Source: Pseudomonadota bacterium (GTDB lineage Bacteria; Pseudomonadota; Gammaproteobacteria; Burkholderiales; Burkholderiaceae_C). Taken from it: 45,610 bases of DNA. Location of the stretch: the NCBI GenBank assembly GCA_021808525.1, contig JAKBBK010000016.1:1-45610 (forward strand), read 5' to 3'. This document shows, piece by piece, positions 23,953 through 32,043 of this stretch; positions within the stretch are counted from its first letter, which is position 1, and each line of letters opens with the position of its first letter. The notes under the pieces are model-generated. The model saw nothing but the letters and a program-made list of their open reading frames with translations. It searched no databases and was not told the origin of the DNA. The translations under genes and the position numbers were made by a program.

Positions 23953-25299
23953 TCAGGCTCGGCGCGCATCCTCGCGGGACACACCCCGCATGAGCATCAC
24001 GGAGACCAGGCTGACCAGCGCCACCAGCACCATGTAGCCGGCCACCAGCCAGGGCTTGCCATGGCCCACGCCGATCAGCGCGGTGGCGATCAGCGGCGTC
24101 AGGCCGCTGGCGAAGATGCCGGAGAACTGGTAGGCGAAGGACACCCCGGTGTAGCGCACATGGGCGTCGAACTGGCTGGCGAACAGCGAGGACTCGGGGC
24201 CGTAGACCATCGGGTAGCCCAGCGAGAAGGGCACGATCAGCCCCAGCAGCACGACCCCGTAGTTGTGGGCGCCCCAGGTGTGCATGACCCAGAAGGACAG
24301 CACCGAGGCCACGGCGATGAACACGGCTCCGATGGCGAAGATGCGCCGCAGGCCGAAACGGTCGGCCGCCCAGCCCGACAGCACGATGAAGGGCAGCATC
24401 AGGGCCGAGGAGATGATCACCGCGTTGAGCGCGTCGCCGCGGCTCAGGCCCAGGGAGTGGGTGATGTAGTAGATGCTGAACACCCCGAAGGTGTTGAAGC
24501 AGGCGCCTTCGACATAGCGCGCGCCCAGGGTCAGCAGGACCTCGCGCTTGAAGTCGCGGAACATCACCGCCACCGGCACCGGCACGATGCGCTTTTCCCG
24601 CTGGGCGCGCTCGAAGTCGGGGGTCTCCATGATCTTCAGGCGCACGTACAGGCCGATGGCCACGAGCAGGCCGCTCATGAAAAAGGCCACGCGCCAGCCC
24701 CAGGAGATGAAGGAGGAGTCCGGCAGCAGGTTCAGCACGGCCACCACCGCGGCGCTGCTCATCAGGCCCAGGGGCACCCCCAGCTGGGGCCAGCTTCCGT
24801 ACAGCGCGCGCTTGCCGGGGCTGGCGTGCTCGATGGTCATGAGCACCGCGCCGCCCCACTCGCCGCCGATGCCGATGCCCTGCAGCACCCGCAGCACCAG
24901 CAGCAGCAGCGGCGCGGCCACGCCCACCGCGGCGGTGGTCGGCAGCGCGCCGATCAGGAAGGTCGAGCCCCCCATGATCAGCATGGTCAGCACCAGGATG
25001 GTCTTGCGCCCGATGCGGTCCCCGAAGTGGCCGAAGATGATGCCGCCGATGGGCCGAGACAGAAAGCCCACCGCGAAGGTGGTGTAGGCGGCGATGGTGC
25101 CGATCACCGGCGACAGATTGGGGAAGAACAGGCGGTTGAGCACCAGCGGCGTGAGCACGCCGTACAGGAAGAAGTCGTACCACTCGATGGTCGTTCCCAG
25201 GGTGCTGGCGAAGACGATCAGGGCCTTGCTGGTGCTCGGCGCGGCGACGCCCGGGGCCGCCCCGGAATCGGGCATGGCCCGCGATGGTGATGCGCTCAT
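23953..25299 (-). CDS. MFS transporter of the metabolite:H+ symporter (MHS) family
   Basis: A 448-residue twelve-helix carrier. The opening TLGTTIEWYDFFLYG, the loop 2-3 signature FGHFGDRIGRK and the mid-region IGIGGEWGGAVLM are typical of MHS proteins (ShiA, KgtP, ProP relatives), which move organic acids or zwitterions with protons. It closes the sulfonate block, convergent to tauY with 21 bp between. The sulfoacetate carrier SauU of Cupriavidus is also an MFS protein, so this may be an alternative sulfonate importer, but the substrate cannot be read from sequence. GAGGAGA precedes the ATG. Its promoter and flanking repeats are listed separately. Confidence 0.85.
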   Translation of the reverse strand: MSASPSRAMPDSGAAPGVAAPSTSKALIVFASTLGTTIEWYDFFLYGVLTPLVLNRLFFPNLSPVIGTIAAYTTFAVGFLSRPIGGIIFGHFGDRIGRKTILVLTMLIMGGSTFLIGALPTTAAVGVAAPLLLLVLRVLQGIGIGGEWGGAVLMTIEHASPGKRALYGSWPQLGVPLGLMSSAAVVAVLNLLPDSSFISWGWRVAFFMSGLLVAIGLYVRLKIMETPDFERAQREKRIVPVPVAVMFRDFKREVLLTLGARYVEGACFNTFGVFSIYYITHSLGLSRGDALNAVIISSALMLPFIVLSGWAADRFGLRRIFAIGAVFIAVASVLSFWVMHTWGAHNYGVVLLGLIVPFSLGYPMVYGPESSLFASQFDAHVRYTGVSFAYQFSGIFASGLTPLIATALIGVGHGKPWLVAGYMVLVALVSLVSVMLMRGVSREDARRA

Positions 25300-25412
25300 G
25301 GTGTCTCCTCGACGAATGGGCTGTTCGGCAGCGCCAGGGCGCGCCGGCAGGGCGACCGTGGCTCGACACGGAACCCGCGGGCTGCTGGCCGGCGTGATTG
25401 TTCTTAAAAAAT

Positions 25413-25428
25413 GGGACGTTTTGTTCCG
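25413..25428. promoter_or_regulatory. imperfect repeat at the MFS transcription start
   Basis: GGGAC and GTTCC are near-inverted arms around GTTTT at 25413-25427, with a following G. The site lies at and just downstream of the predicted MFS transcription start, a place typical of repressors. The nine bases GGGACGTTT recur at 14754-14762 in the sauT/IclR gap. Confidence 0.3.
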
Positions 25429-25436
25429 TCGAGATC

Positions 25437-25465
25437 ACTATATGCGTGGCCGCTTCGGATCACAA
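25437..25465 (-). promoter_or_regulatory. promoter of the MFS gene
   Basis: On the minus strand TTGTGA (25465-25460) and TATAGT (25442-25437) are 17 bp apart. Transcription would begin near 25430, about 130 bases before the ATG at 25299. Confidence 0.55.
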
Positions 25466-25477
25466 CGTTCCGCATAT
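25440..25477. promoter_or_regulatory. inverted repeat flanking the MFS promoter
   Basis: ATATGCG at 25440-25446 and CGCATAT at 25471-25477 are perfect inverted arms. One overlaps the -10 and the other lies just upstream of the -35, so a bound dimer could occlude the promoter. The rest of 25478-25593 before the LolC gene shows nothing I can name. Confidence 0.4.
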
Positions 25478-25593
25478 CAGGATTTGCCCTAGCAAGGCCT
25501 GCCGCGCCGCCGGGGTCCCGAGCGGGATCCCGGTCAAGATCCGGGGCCCTGGCGGGCGCGGAAGGGCAGCCGACGCGCATACACTGCCAGCCC

Positions 25594-26916
25594 ATGTCCG
25601 CCCCGCCCGCCCCTGCCGATTCGCCCATGCCCCCGACGCCCGCCACGCCCGCGCCTTCGAGCTGGCCCTTCGAGCTGCTGATCGGCTGGCGCTACACCCG
25701 GGCGGGCCGGCGCACCCGGCACAACGGATTCATCTCCTTCATCTCCTTCATCTCGGTGGCGGGTATCGCCCTGGGGGTGGCCGCGCTGATCGTGGTGATC
25801 TCGGTCATGAACGGTTTCCAGGAGCAGGTGCGCGACCGCATGCTCGGCGTGATCCCCCATGTGCAGGTGCTCAGCGCCGACGGCGGCTCCCTGGGGCCGG
25901 ACTGGCAGGCGCTGGCCGCGCGCCTGCGCCGTGACCCGCAGGTCACCGGCATCGCCCCGGTGGTGCAGGGCCAGGCGCTGCTGGCGCAGGGCAATTCGTT
26001 GTTCGGCGTGCTGGCCTGGGGCGTCGAGCCCAGGCTGGAGCCGCAGGTGTCGAGCATCGCCTCGCACATGGTGGCCGGCTCGCTGGACGCGCTGCGCCCC
26101 GGGGAGTTCGGCGTGGTGCTGGGCGAGGACCTGGCGCAACGCCTGGGCGTGGGCGTGGGCGACCTGGTGACCATGGTGGTGCCCAGCGGCTCGCTGACCC
26201 CGGCGGGCATGATCCCGCGCCTGCGCAGCCTGCGCGTGGTCGGGGTGTTCCGCATCGGCCATTACGAGTACGACTCCAGTCTGGCCCTGCTGGACCTGCG
26301 CGACGCCTCGCGCCTGTTCCTCACCCAGGGCCCCACCGGGCTGCGCCTGCAGACCCGCTCCATCGACGACGCGCCGGCGGTGGCCCAGCAGCTGCAGGCC
26401 ATGCTCCCCCCCAACCTGGTGGCTCAACCCTGGACCGAGCAGAACCGCACCTGGTTCGAGGCGGTGGTGATCGAGAAACGCATGATGTTCATCATCCTGG
26501 CGATGATCGTCGCGGTGGCGGCCTTCAACCTCGTGTCCACGCTGGTGATGACAGTGACCGACAAGCAGTCCGACATCGCGATCCTGCGCACCCAGGGCGC
26601 GAGCCCCCGCTCGATCATGGGCATCTTCGTGGTCCAGGGGGCCGTCACCGGGGTGTTCGGCGTGCTCTCCGGCGTGGCCCTGGGCCTGCTCATCGCCTTC
26701 AACGTCGACCCCATCGTGTCTTTCCTGGAATGGCTGTTCCACACCCAGTTCCTGCCCAGCAGCGTGTACCTGATCCACACCATGCCCAGCGACCCACGCC
26801 TGGGCGACGTGCTCAGCATCACCCTGATCGCGCTGGGCCTGAGCCTGCTGGCCACGCTGTACCCGAGCTGGCGGGCCTCGCGCGTGCAACCCGCGGCCGC
26901 GCTGCGCTACGAATGA
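25594..26916 (+). CDS. lolC: LolC/LolE-family lipoprotein-release permease
   Basis: A 440-residue permease of the LolCE/MacB type. An N-terminal helix within FISFISVAGIALGVAALIVVIS is followed by a large periplasmic domain of about 220 residues. Three helices of the FtsX domain follow (FIILAMIVAVAAFNLVSTLVM, and two in the last 130 residues). The mechanism-associated EQNRTWFEAVVIEKRMMFIIL stretch is typical of LolC/E. Such subunits, with the ATPase LolD, extract lipoproteins from the inner membrane for LolA. LolD normally follows directly; here it does not. The proline/alanine-rich first 27 residues make the exact start uncertain: 25594 is the first good ATG, and 25627 is a possible alternative. 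Confidence 0.85.
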   Translation: MSAPPAPADSPMPPTPATPAPSSWPFELLIGWRYTRAGRRTRHNGFISFISFISVAGIALGVAALIVVISVMNGFQEQVRDRMLGVIPHVQVLSADGGSLGPDWQALAARLRRDPQVTGIAPVVQGQALLAQGNSLFGVLAWGVEPRLEPQVSSIASHMVAGSLDALRPGEFGVVLGEDLAQRLGVGVGDLVTMVVPSGSLTPAGMIPRLRSLRVVGVFRIGHYEYDSSLALLDLRDASRLFLTQGPTGLRLQTRSIDDAPAVAQQLQAMLPPNLVAQPWTEQNRTWFEAVVIEKRMMFIILAMIVAVAAFNLVSTLVMTVTDKQSDIAILRTQGASPRSIMGIFVVQGAVTGVFGVLSGVALGLLIAFNVDPIVSFLEWLFHTQFLPSSVYLIHTMPSDPRLGDVLSITLIALGLSLLATLYPSWRASRVQPAAALRYE

Positions 26917-26959
26917 AACCCGCGCCGCGAGCGCCCCTGACCGAGCCGAAGGACCGACG

Positions 26960-27544
26960 ATGAGCGAGCAAGGCGTCCACGCCCACGCCCCCCACGAGGA
27001 AATGCTGCACCATGCCACCCAGGCACACCCCTCGCGCCTGAACCAGTGGGTCGCGGTATTCACCGCCGTGCTGGCCGCGCTGGGCGCGCTGGTGAGCTAC
27101 CAGGGCTCGGTGCTCATGGAGGAGGTGCTGCTGAACAAGAACGAGGCGGTGCTCGAGAAGGCCCACGCGACCGACCAGTGGAATTACTACCAGGCCGTGA
27201 GCACCAAGCAGCACCTGATGGAGCTCTCGCGCGATCTGGCGCCCCCCGAGCGCCGCGCGGCCATCGAGGCGAAGATCGCCAAGTACGTGGCCCAGAAGGA
27301 CGAGATCGCGAAAAAGGCCCGCGAACTCGACGCGGCCTCGGCCCACGCCAACGAGCACTCCACCCGGCTCAGCCGCCCGCATGCGGCGATCCTGCGCGCC
27401 ATCATCGCCTTGCAGATCGCCATCTCCCTGGCCTCGATCACGGCGCTGACCGGCAAGCGCTGGCTGTTCGGCATCGCCGGGTTCAGCGCCCTGGTCGGGG
27501 TCGGGCTGTGGATCGCGGCCCTGGGCTGGAAGGTCCTGGCATGA
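26960..27544 (+). CDS. DUF4337-family membrane protein
   Basis: A 194-residue protein of a family known only as DUF4337. A hydrophilic histidine-rich N-terminus is followed by a membrane helix near residues 30-47 (WVAVFTAVLAALGALVSY). A long charged helix then includes the conserved NKNEAVLEKAHATDQWNYYQA segment, and two hydrophobic helices sit at the C-terminus (residues about 145-192). No catalytic motif is seen, so the function is unknown. It overlaps the PAP2 gene by four bases (ATGA) and is 43 bp after lolC, so the three may be co-expressed. Confidence 0.8.
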   Translation: MSEQGVHAHAPHEEMLHHATQAHPSRLNQWVAVFTAVLAALGALVSYQGSVLMEEVLLNKNEAVLEKAHATDQWNYYQAVSTKQHLMELSRDLAPPERRAAIEAKIAKYVAQKDEIAKKARELDAASAHANEHSTRLSRPHAAILRAIIALQIAISLASITALTGKRWLFGIAGFSALVGVGLWIAALGWKVLA

Positions 27545-28113
27545 CGGGCCCCTGGTGGTACGCCTGGGGCGGGCTCAACCAGCGCCTGTTCCTGGACATC
27601 AACCACGCCGGATCGGGCTGGCTGTGGAACCACCTCGCCGCCTGGGGCACGGTGGCGGGCGACCACCTGTACTACCCCCTGTGGGCCGCGCTGGCGCTGG
27701 CGCTGGCGCACAAGCGACCCAATCTGCTGGGCCAGCGCGCGGTGCTGTGCTTCCTGGTCGCCTACCTGTTCGACTGGTTGTTCGTGGCCTCGATCAAGCC
27801 GTGGCTGAACTTCCCGCGCCCCCCGCTGGCGCTGGGCATGGCGGCGGTGCACGTGATCGGCCGCCCCGAGCTGTTCCACAGTTTCCCGTCGGGCCACAGC
27901 GCCTTCGCCTTCACCGCCATGGCCAGCCTGCTGCCCGGCGCGCACTGGGCGCTGCGCGGCCTGCTGGTGGTCTATGCCTTCTGGGTGGCCTGGTCGCGCA
28001 TGGCGGTGGGCGCGCATTTCCCCGCCGACGTGCTGGGCGGCGCGCTGATCGGGCTGTTCTCGGCCTGGCTGGCCAGCCAGGTGCTGGACTGGACCGGCTA
28101 CGGCCGGCGCTGA
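27541..28113 (+). CDS. PAP2-superfamily membrane phosphatase
   Basis: A 190-residue multi-helix membrane protein with all three PAP2 motifs. Motif 1 runs from Lys86 to Arg93-Pro94 in KPWLNFPRP. Motif 2 is PSGHS at 116-120. Motif 3 is SRMAVGAHFPAD at 152-163, with the catalytic His159 and Asp163. It would dephosphorylate a lipid phosphate such as phosphatidate or undecaprenyl pyrophosphate on the periplasmic face. The ATG overlaps the stop codon of the DUF4337 gene. It ends convergent to the AidB-like gene across a hairpin. Confidence 0.88.
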   Translation: MTGPWWYAWGGLNQRLFLDINHAGSGWLWNHLAAWGTVAGDHLYYPLWAALALALAHKRPNLLGQRAVLCFLVAYLFDWLFVASIKPWLNFPRPPLALGMAAVHVIGRPELFHSFPSGHSAFAFTAMASLLPGAHWALRGLLVVYAFWVAWSRMAVGAHFPADVLGGALIGLFSAWLASQVLDWTGYGRR

Positions 28114-28120
28114 GCCGCCC

Positions 28121-28137
28121 GCCGGCGCGGCGCCGGC
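28121..28137. terminator. hairpin between convergent PAP2 and AidB-like genes
   Basis: GCCGGCG at 28121-28127 pairs with CGCCGGC at 28131-28137 around a CGG loop. It fills the 24-bp gap between two facing 3' ends. There is no T-run, so termination is plausible but unproven. Confidence 0.45.
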
Positions 28138-29781
28138 TCAATCCACCGGCCATGCGCGGCGCAGCAGGGCCTCGGCGTGGGCGACGGGCACGCCGACTCC
28201 GAACACCCGGCCTCCCGCCCCGCGCAGGCGCGTGTCGACGAAGGCGTCGGCCACCGCCTGGGGCGCATGCGCGCCCAGCAGCGCGGCCTGCACCAGCAGC
28301 ACCAGCTGCTGCGCGAGCTGGCGCGCCAGCGAGGCGTCGTGCAATGCCTGGGCGCACAACAGGTCGAAGTCCCGCAGGCACTGCCGCGGCAGCGCGCCGG
28401 AGCTCCCCAGCCACTCGCGCAGTGCTGCCGCGGCCTGCGGCTCGACCCGCAGGCCGCGCAGCACGTCCAGCGCGACCACGTTGCCACTGCCCTCCCAGAT
28501 GGAGTTCACCGGAGCCTCGCGCAGCAGGCGCGGCAGGACCGACTCCTCCACGTAGCCGTTGCCTCCCAGCACTTCCATGCACTCGGCCAGCGCCTGCACC
28601 GTGCGCTTGCACACCCAGAACTTGGCGGCAGGCGTCAGGATGCGCTGCAGCGCCGCGGCCAGCGGGTCCGCTTCGGCACCCTCGAAGGCGGCGGCCAGGC
28701 GCATGGCCAGCGCGGTGGCCGCCTCGCTTTCCAGCATCAGGTCGACCAGCACCGCCTGCATCGCGGGATGGGCCTGCAGCACCTGGCCGAAGGCGCGGCG
28801 CCTCCTGGCGTGATGCAAGGCAGCCACCAGGCCCGCGCGCAGCAACGCCGCCGAGCCCAGCACGTTGTCCATGCGCGTGTGGTGGGCCATGCGCAGCAGC
28901 GTGGCGATGCCGCGCCCGGGCTCGCCGATCATCAGGCCCCAGGCATCCTCGAACTCGACTTCCGCGCTGGCGTTGGAGCGGTTGCCCAGCTTGTCCTTGA
29001 GCCTGCGCAGGCGCAGGCCGTTACGCCGGCCCTCGGGCGTCCAGCGCGGCACGTAAAAGCAGCTCGGGGCGGCCTGCGCCTCGCGCGCCAGCACCAGGTG
29101 CGCATCCGACTGTGGCACCGAGAAGAACCACTTGTGCCCGCGCAGCGCGTAGGCGCGCCCGCGCCCGGGGGCCTCCAGCGCCTGCGCCTGGGTGCTCAGG
29201 CCACGCAGGTCCGATCCGCCCTGCTTCTCGGTCAGGCCCATGCCGACCAGCATGCCGCGCTTGGCCTGCAGCGGCGCGTCGGCCGGGTCGTACTCGGCGC
29301 TCAGCAGCGGCTCCCGCAGCGCCTGCCACAGCTGCGGCTCGGCGCGCAGCAAGGGCACCGCGGCGAAGGTCATGGTCGTGGGACACAGGGTGCCCGCCTC
29401 CACCTGCCCCTGCAGCATGAAGGCCGCCGCGCGCGCCACGAAGGCCCCGGGGCGCGCCTGCAGCCAGGGCGAGCAATGCAGGCCGCGGCGCCAGATGCCT
29501 CGCATGAGCTCATGCCAGGCCGGGTGGAACTCCACGCGGTCCACGCGCCGCCCCTGGGCATCGTAGGCCCGCAGCTCGGGCGGATGGGCATTGGCCTGGC
29601 GCGCCAGTTCGGCCTGGCCGGCCTGCCCCAGCTCGGCGCCGATGCCGTGCAGCGCGTCGTCGGCCCAGGCGGCCCCTTCGCGCAGCACCGCCTCGCGCAG
29701 CGCCTCGTCGGCATCGAACAGATTGTGCTCGGGCACGGGGTCGACGACGTTGTCGACCTCGTGGGTGGTCCAGTCCTGCAT
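28138..29781 (-). CDS. aidB: AidB-type acyl-CoA dehydrogenase
   Basis: A 547-residue flavoprotein of the acyl-CoA dehydrogenase superfamily, close to AidB in length and layout. The N-terminal VVDPVPEHNLFDADEALREAV is AidB-like. The flavin-binding core includes MGLTEKQGGSDLRG and GHKWFFSVPQSDAHLVLA. A C-terminal extension follows AECMEVLGGNGYVEES and NSIWEGSGNVVALDVLRGL. In Escherichia coli AidB belongs to the Ada-controlled alkylation response and binds DNA; in Burkholderiales many copies are annotated as isovaleryl-CoA dehydrogenase. I cannot choose between a DNA-protection and a metabolic role. A good promoter lies 70 bp upstream of the ATG. Confidence 0.85.
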   Translation of the reverse strand: MQDWTTHEVDNVVDPVPEHNLFDADEALREAVLREGAAWADDALHGIGAELGQAGQAELARQANAHPPELRAYDAQGRRVDRVEFHPAWHELMRGIWRRGLHCSPWLQARPGAFVARAAAFMLQGQVEAGTLCPTTMTFAAVPLLRAEPQLWQALREPLLSAEYDPADAPLQAKRGMLVGMGLTEKQGGSDLRGLSTQAQALEAPGRGRAYALRGHKWFFSVPQSDAHLVLAREAQAAPSCFYVPRWTPEGRRNGLRLRRLKDKLGNRSNASAEVEFEDAWGLMIGEPGRGIATLLRMAHHTRMDNVLGSAALLRAGLVAALHHARRRRAFGQVLQAHPAMQAVLVDLMLESEAATALAMRLAAAFEGAEADPLAAALQRILTPAAKFWVCKRTVQALAECMEVLGGNGYVEESVLPRLLREAPVNSIWEGSGNVVALDVLRGLRVEPQAAAALREWLGSSGALPRQCLRDFDLLCAQALHDASLARQLAQQLVLLVQAALLGAHAPQAVADAFVDTRLRGAGGRVFGVGVPVAHAEALLRRAWPVD

Positions 29782-29850
29782 CGTGCTGGGGCGGGGGCCC
29801 GACGCCGGCGACCCCGCGGATCCGACGGCAATGGCCGTGGTTGTGTTCGC

Positions 29851-29879
29851 GTTATAGCCCTGCCCATGCGGCCGGGCAA
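29851..29879 (-). promoter_or_regulatory. sigma-70 promoter of the AidB-like gene
   Basis: On the minus strand TTGCCC (29879-29874) and TATAAC (29856-29851) are exactly 17 bp apart. The implied leader is about 63 bases. No Ada-type box was recognised around it. Confidence 0.6.
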
Positions 29880-30080
29880 GCACGCGGCCAAGTACCATAC
29901 GCGGGATCGGGCCCCGGCCCGCCCTCCGCATGGACCCCCATTGCCCCTGTCGCCCCCCTTCGAGCCAGCGTTGCGCACCGTGATTTCGCCGCCCCGCCCC
30001 GAACCCTCCCAAGCCCCGCGGGGAACGCCCCGCCAGCAGCCCGCCCCCTCGCACGCCGCCGGCGTACCGGCCTGCCGCCC

Positions 30081-30887
30081 ATGACGGCGCGCAAGCCCTC
30101 GCTGTTCGACCTGCGCGCCGGCGCCGTCGAGGCCTTGCAGCTCAGCCCGCGCAGCGCCGACCTGGATGCGCTGCTCGAGGCGCTGGACCAGCACCTGGGC
30201 GCCTCGCCCGAGTTTTTCCGCGGCGAGGCCCTGGTCATCGACCTGCGCCGCCTGCCGCAGGCTCAGGCACTGGACGTGGACGCGCTGGCCGACTGGCTGG
30301 CCGGGCGAGGGCTGCGACCGCTGGGCGTGCTGGTGGGCACCGAGCCGGCTCCGTCCACCCGCCTGCCCCTGCTGCACGCCCAGGAGCGGCGCCCGACCGA
30401 GACCACGCCCCAGGCGGGCGCGTCCACCCAGGCCAGCCCCTCCACCCAGGCCAGCCCCTCCACCCAGGCCAGCCCCTCCGCCCAGGCCCAGGCCCCCACC
30501 CAGGCCGACCTGGCCGCGCAGGCCCCGGCCGCGTCGGCCGCGCCCTCGGGAGGGTCGACCCTGCTGGTCGAGCGTCCGCTGCGCTCGGGCCAGCGCGTGT
30601 ACTGCGCGGGCGACGTCATCGTGCTCGACGCGGTCAGCCACGGTGCGGAAATCATCGCCGGGGGCAACATCCACGTCTACGCGGCGCTGCGCGGGCGCGC
30701 CCTGGCCGGCGCGCACGGCGACGCCAGCGCGCGCATCTTCTGCAGCTGCCTGGAGCCCGAACTCGTGGCCATCGCCGGGGTGTATCGCACCGCCGAGCAG
30801 CCGCTACCTCCGGACATCGCCGGCAAGAGCGCGCAGGTGCTGCTCGACGGCGAGACGCTTCGCTTCGAGCCGCTGCGCGGGCGCTGA
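30081..30887 (+). CDS. minC: septum-site inhibitor MinC
   Basis: A 268-residue division inhibitor. The N-terminal FtsZ-binding domain covers residues 1-100 ([16 protein letters not shown], then [11 protein letters not shown] and [10 protein letters not shown]). The C-terminal beta-helix domain covers about 160-265 ([64 protein letters not shown]) and binds MinD. Between them is a 60-residue alanine/proline/glutamine-rich linker containing a perfect STQASP repeat. It is followed by minD and minE in the usual order. The 299 bp upstream, shared with the AidB-like gene, contain that gene's promoter but no clear one for minC. Confidence 0.95.
   Translation: MTARKPSLFDLRAGAVEALQLSPRSADLDALLEALDQHLGASPEFFRGEALVIDLRRLPQAQALDVDALADWLAGRGLRPLGVLVGTEPAPSTRLPLLHAQERRPTETTPQAGASTQASPSTQASPSTQASPSAQAQAPTQADLAAQAPAASAAPSGGSTLLVERPLRSGQRVYCAGDVIVLDAVSHGAEIIAGGNIHVYAALRGRALAGAHGDASARIFCSCLEPELVAIAGVYRTAEQPLPPDIAGKSAQVLLDGETLRFEPLRGR
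30423..30476 (+). repeat. 18-bp tandem repeat in the minC linker
   Basis: Three perfect copies of an 18-bp unit begin at 30423, 30441 and 30459, followed by a degenerate fourth. Each unit encodes STQASP in frame (residues 115-132). Slippage would change the linker by six residues at a time without a frameshift. Confidence 0.9.
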
Positions 30888-30958
30888 GCCCCGCGCCCGC
30901 TCCGCACCATCCCTCGTTCCCATCCCCAGCAGCCCCAACCCATTCGCATTCCGTCACC

Positions 30959-31771
30959 ATGGCAAAAATCATCGTCGTCACCTCGGGCAAAGGCGGAGTC
31001 GGCAAGACCACCACCAGCGCGGCCTTCGCCTCGGGCCTGGCCCTCCGCGGCCACAAGACCGCGGTCATCGATTTCGACGTCGGCCTGCGCAACCTGGACC
31101 TGATCATGGGCTGCGAGCGGCGCGTGGTGTACGACTTCATCAACGTGATCCAGGGCGAGGCCAATCTGAACCAGGCGCTGATCAAGGACAAGCTCTGCGA
31201 CCAGCTCTACGTGCTGCCGGCATCCCAGACCCGGGACAAGGACGCGCTCACCAAGGAAGGCGTGCAGAAGGTGCTGGAGGACCTGGACGCGATGGGCTTC
31301 ACCTACATCGTCTGCGACAGCCCGGCGGGCATCGAGAGCGGCGCGCTGCTGGCCATGCATTTCGCCGACGAGGCGCTGATCGTCACCAACCCCGAGGTCT
31401 CGTCGGTGCGCGATTCGGACCGCATCCTGGGCATCCTGGGTTCCAAGACCCGCCGCGCCATCGAGGGGGGCGAGCCGATCCGCGAGCACCTGCTGATCAC
31501 CCGCTACAACCCGCGGCGCGTGGCCGACGGCGAGATGCTGTCCATCGACGACATCCAGGAGATCCTTCGCCTGAAACTCATCGGCGTGGTGCCGGAGAGC
31601 GAGGCCGTGCTGCAGGCCTCGAACCAGGGCACGCCGGCCATCCACCTGGAGGGCTCCGACGTGGCCGGCGCCTACCAGGACGTGATCGCCCGCTTCCTCG
31701 GCGAGGAGCGCCCGCTGCGCTTCACCGAGTACCAGAAGCCCGGCCTGTTCAAGCGCCTGTTCGGCCGGTGA
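30959..31771 (+). CDS. minD: septum-site-determining ATPase MinD
   Basis: A 270-residue deviant Walker-A ATPase. KGGVGKT lies at residues 11-17 in [45 protein letters not shown] and [14 protein letters not shown] are diagnostic of MinD. The C-terminal amphipathic membrane-targeting helix is the last ten residues ([10 protein letters not shown]). It carries MinC to the membrane and, with MinE, oscillates to keep the division ring at midcell. It is 71 bp after minC and 14 bp before minE. Confidence 0.97.
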   Translation: MAKIIVVTSGKGGVGKTTTSAAFASGLALRGHKTAVIDFDVGLRNLDLIMGCERRVVYDFINVIQGEANLNQALIKDKLCDQLYVLPASQTRDKDALTKEGVQKVLEDLDAMGFTYIVCDSPAGIESGALLAMHFADEALIVTNPEVSSVRDSDRILGILGSKTRRAIEGGEPIREHLLITRYNPRRVADGEMLSIDDIQEILRLKLIGVVPESEAVLQASNQGTPAIHLEGSDVAGAYQDVIARFLGEERPLRFTEYQKPGLFKRLFGR

Positions 31772-31785
31772 GCAGGAGAATGCCC

Positions 31786-32037
31786 ATGTCCATCCTGTCC
31801 TTCCTGCTGGGCGAGAAGAAGAAGACGGCGAGCATCGCCAAGGAACGCCTGCAGATCATCCTCGCGCACGAGCGCGCCTCCGGCGCCCCGGCGGACTACC
31901 TCCCGGCGCTGCAGCGCGACCTGATGGAGGTGATCTCGCGCTACGTGCGCATCGACCCGAACGACATCCAGGTCAAGCTCGAACGCCACGAGTCGCTGGA
32001 AGTGCTGGAAGTGAAGATCGAGATCCAGCAGTCCTGA
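31786..32037 (+). CDS. minE: cell-division topological factor MinE
   Basis: An 83-residue MinE. The N-terminal [30 protein letters not shown] contains the membrane and MinD-stimulating segment. The C-terminal part ([32 protein letters not shown]) is the dimerisation domain. Two ATGs compete (31780 and 31786). The AGGAGA at 31774-31779 abuts the first and is six bases from the second, so 31786 is chosen, which also gives the family's MSIL start. The gene ends 6 bp from the convergent rfbD. Confidence 0.95.
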   Translation: MSILSFLLGEKKKTASIAKERLQIILAHERASGAPADYLPALQRDLMEVISRYVRIDPNDIQVKLERHESLEVLEVKIEIQQS

Positions 32038-32043
32038 GCGTGC

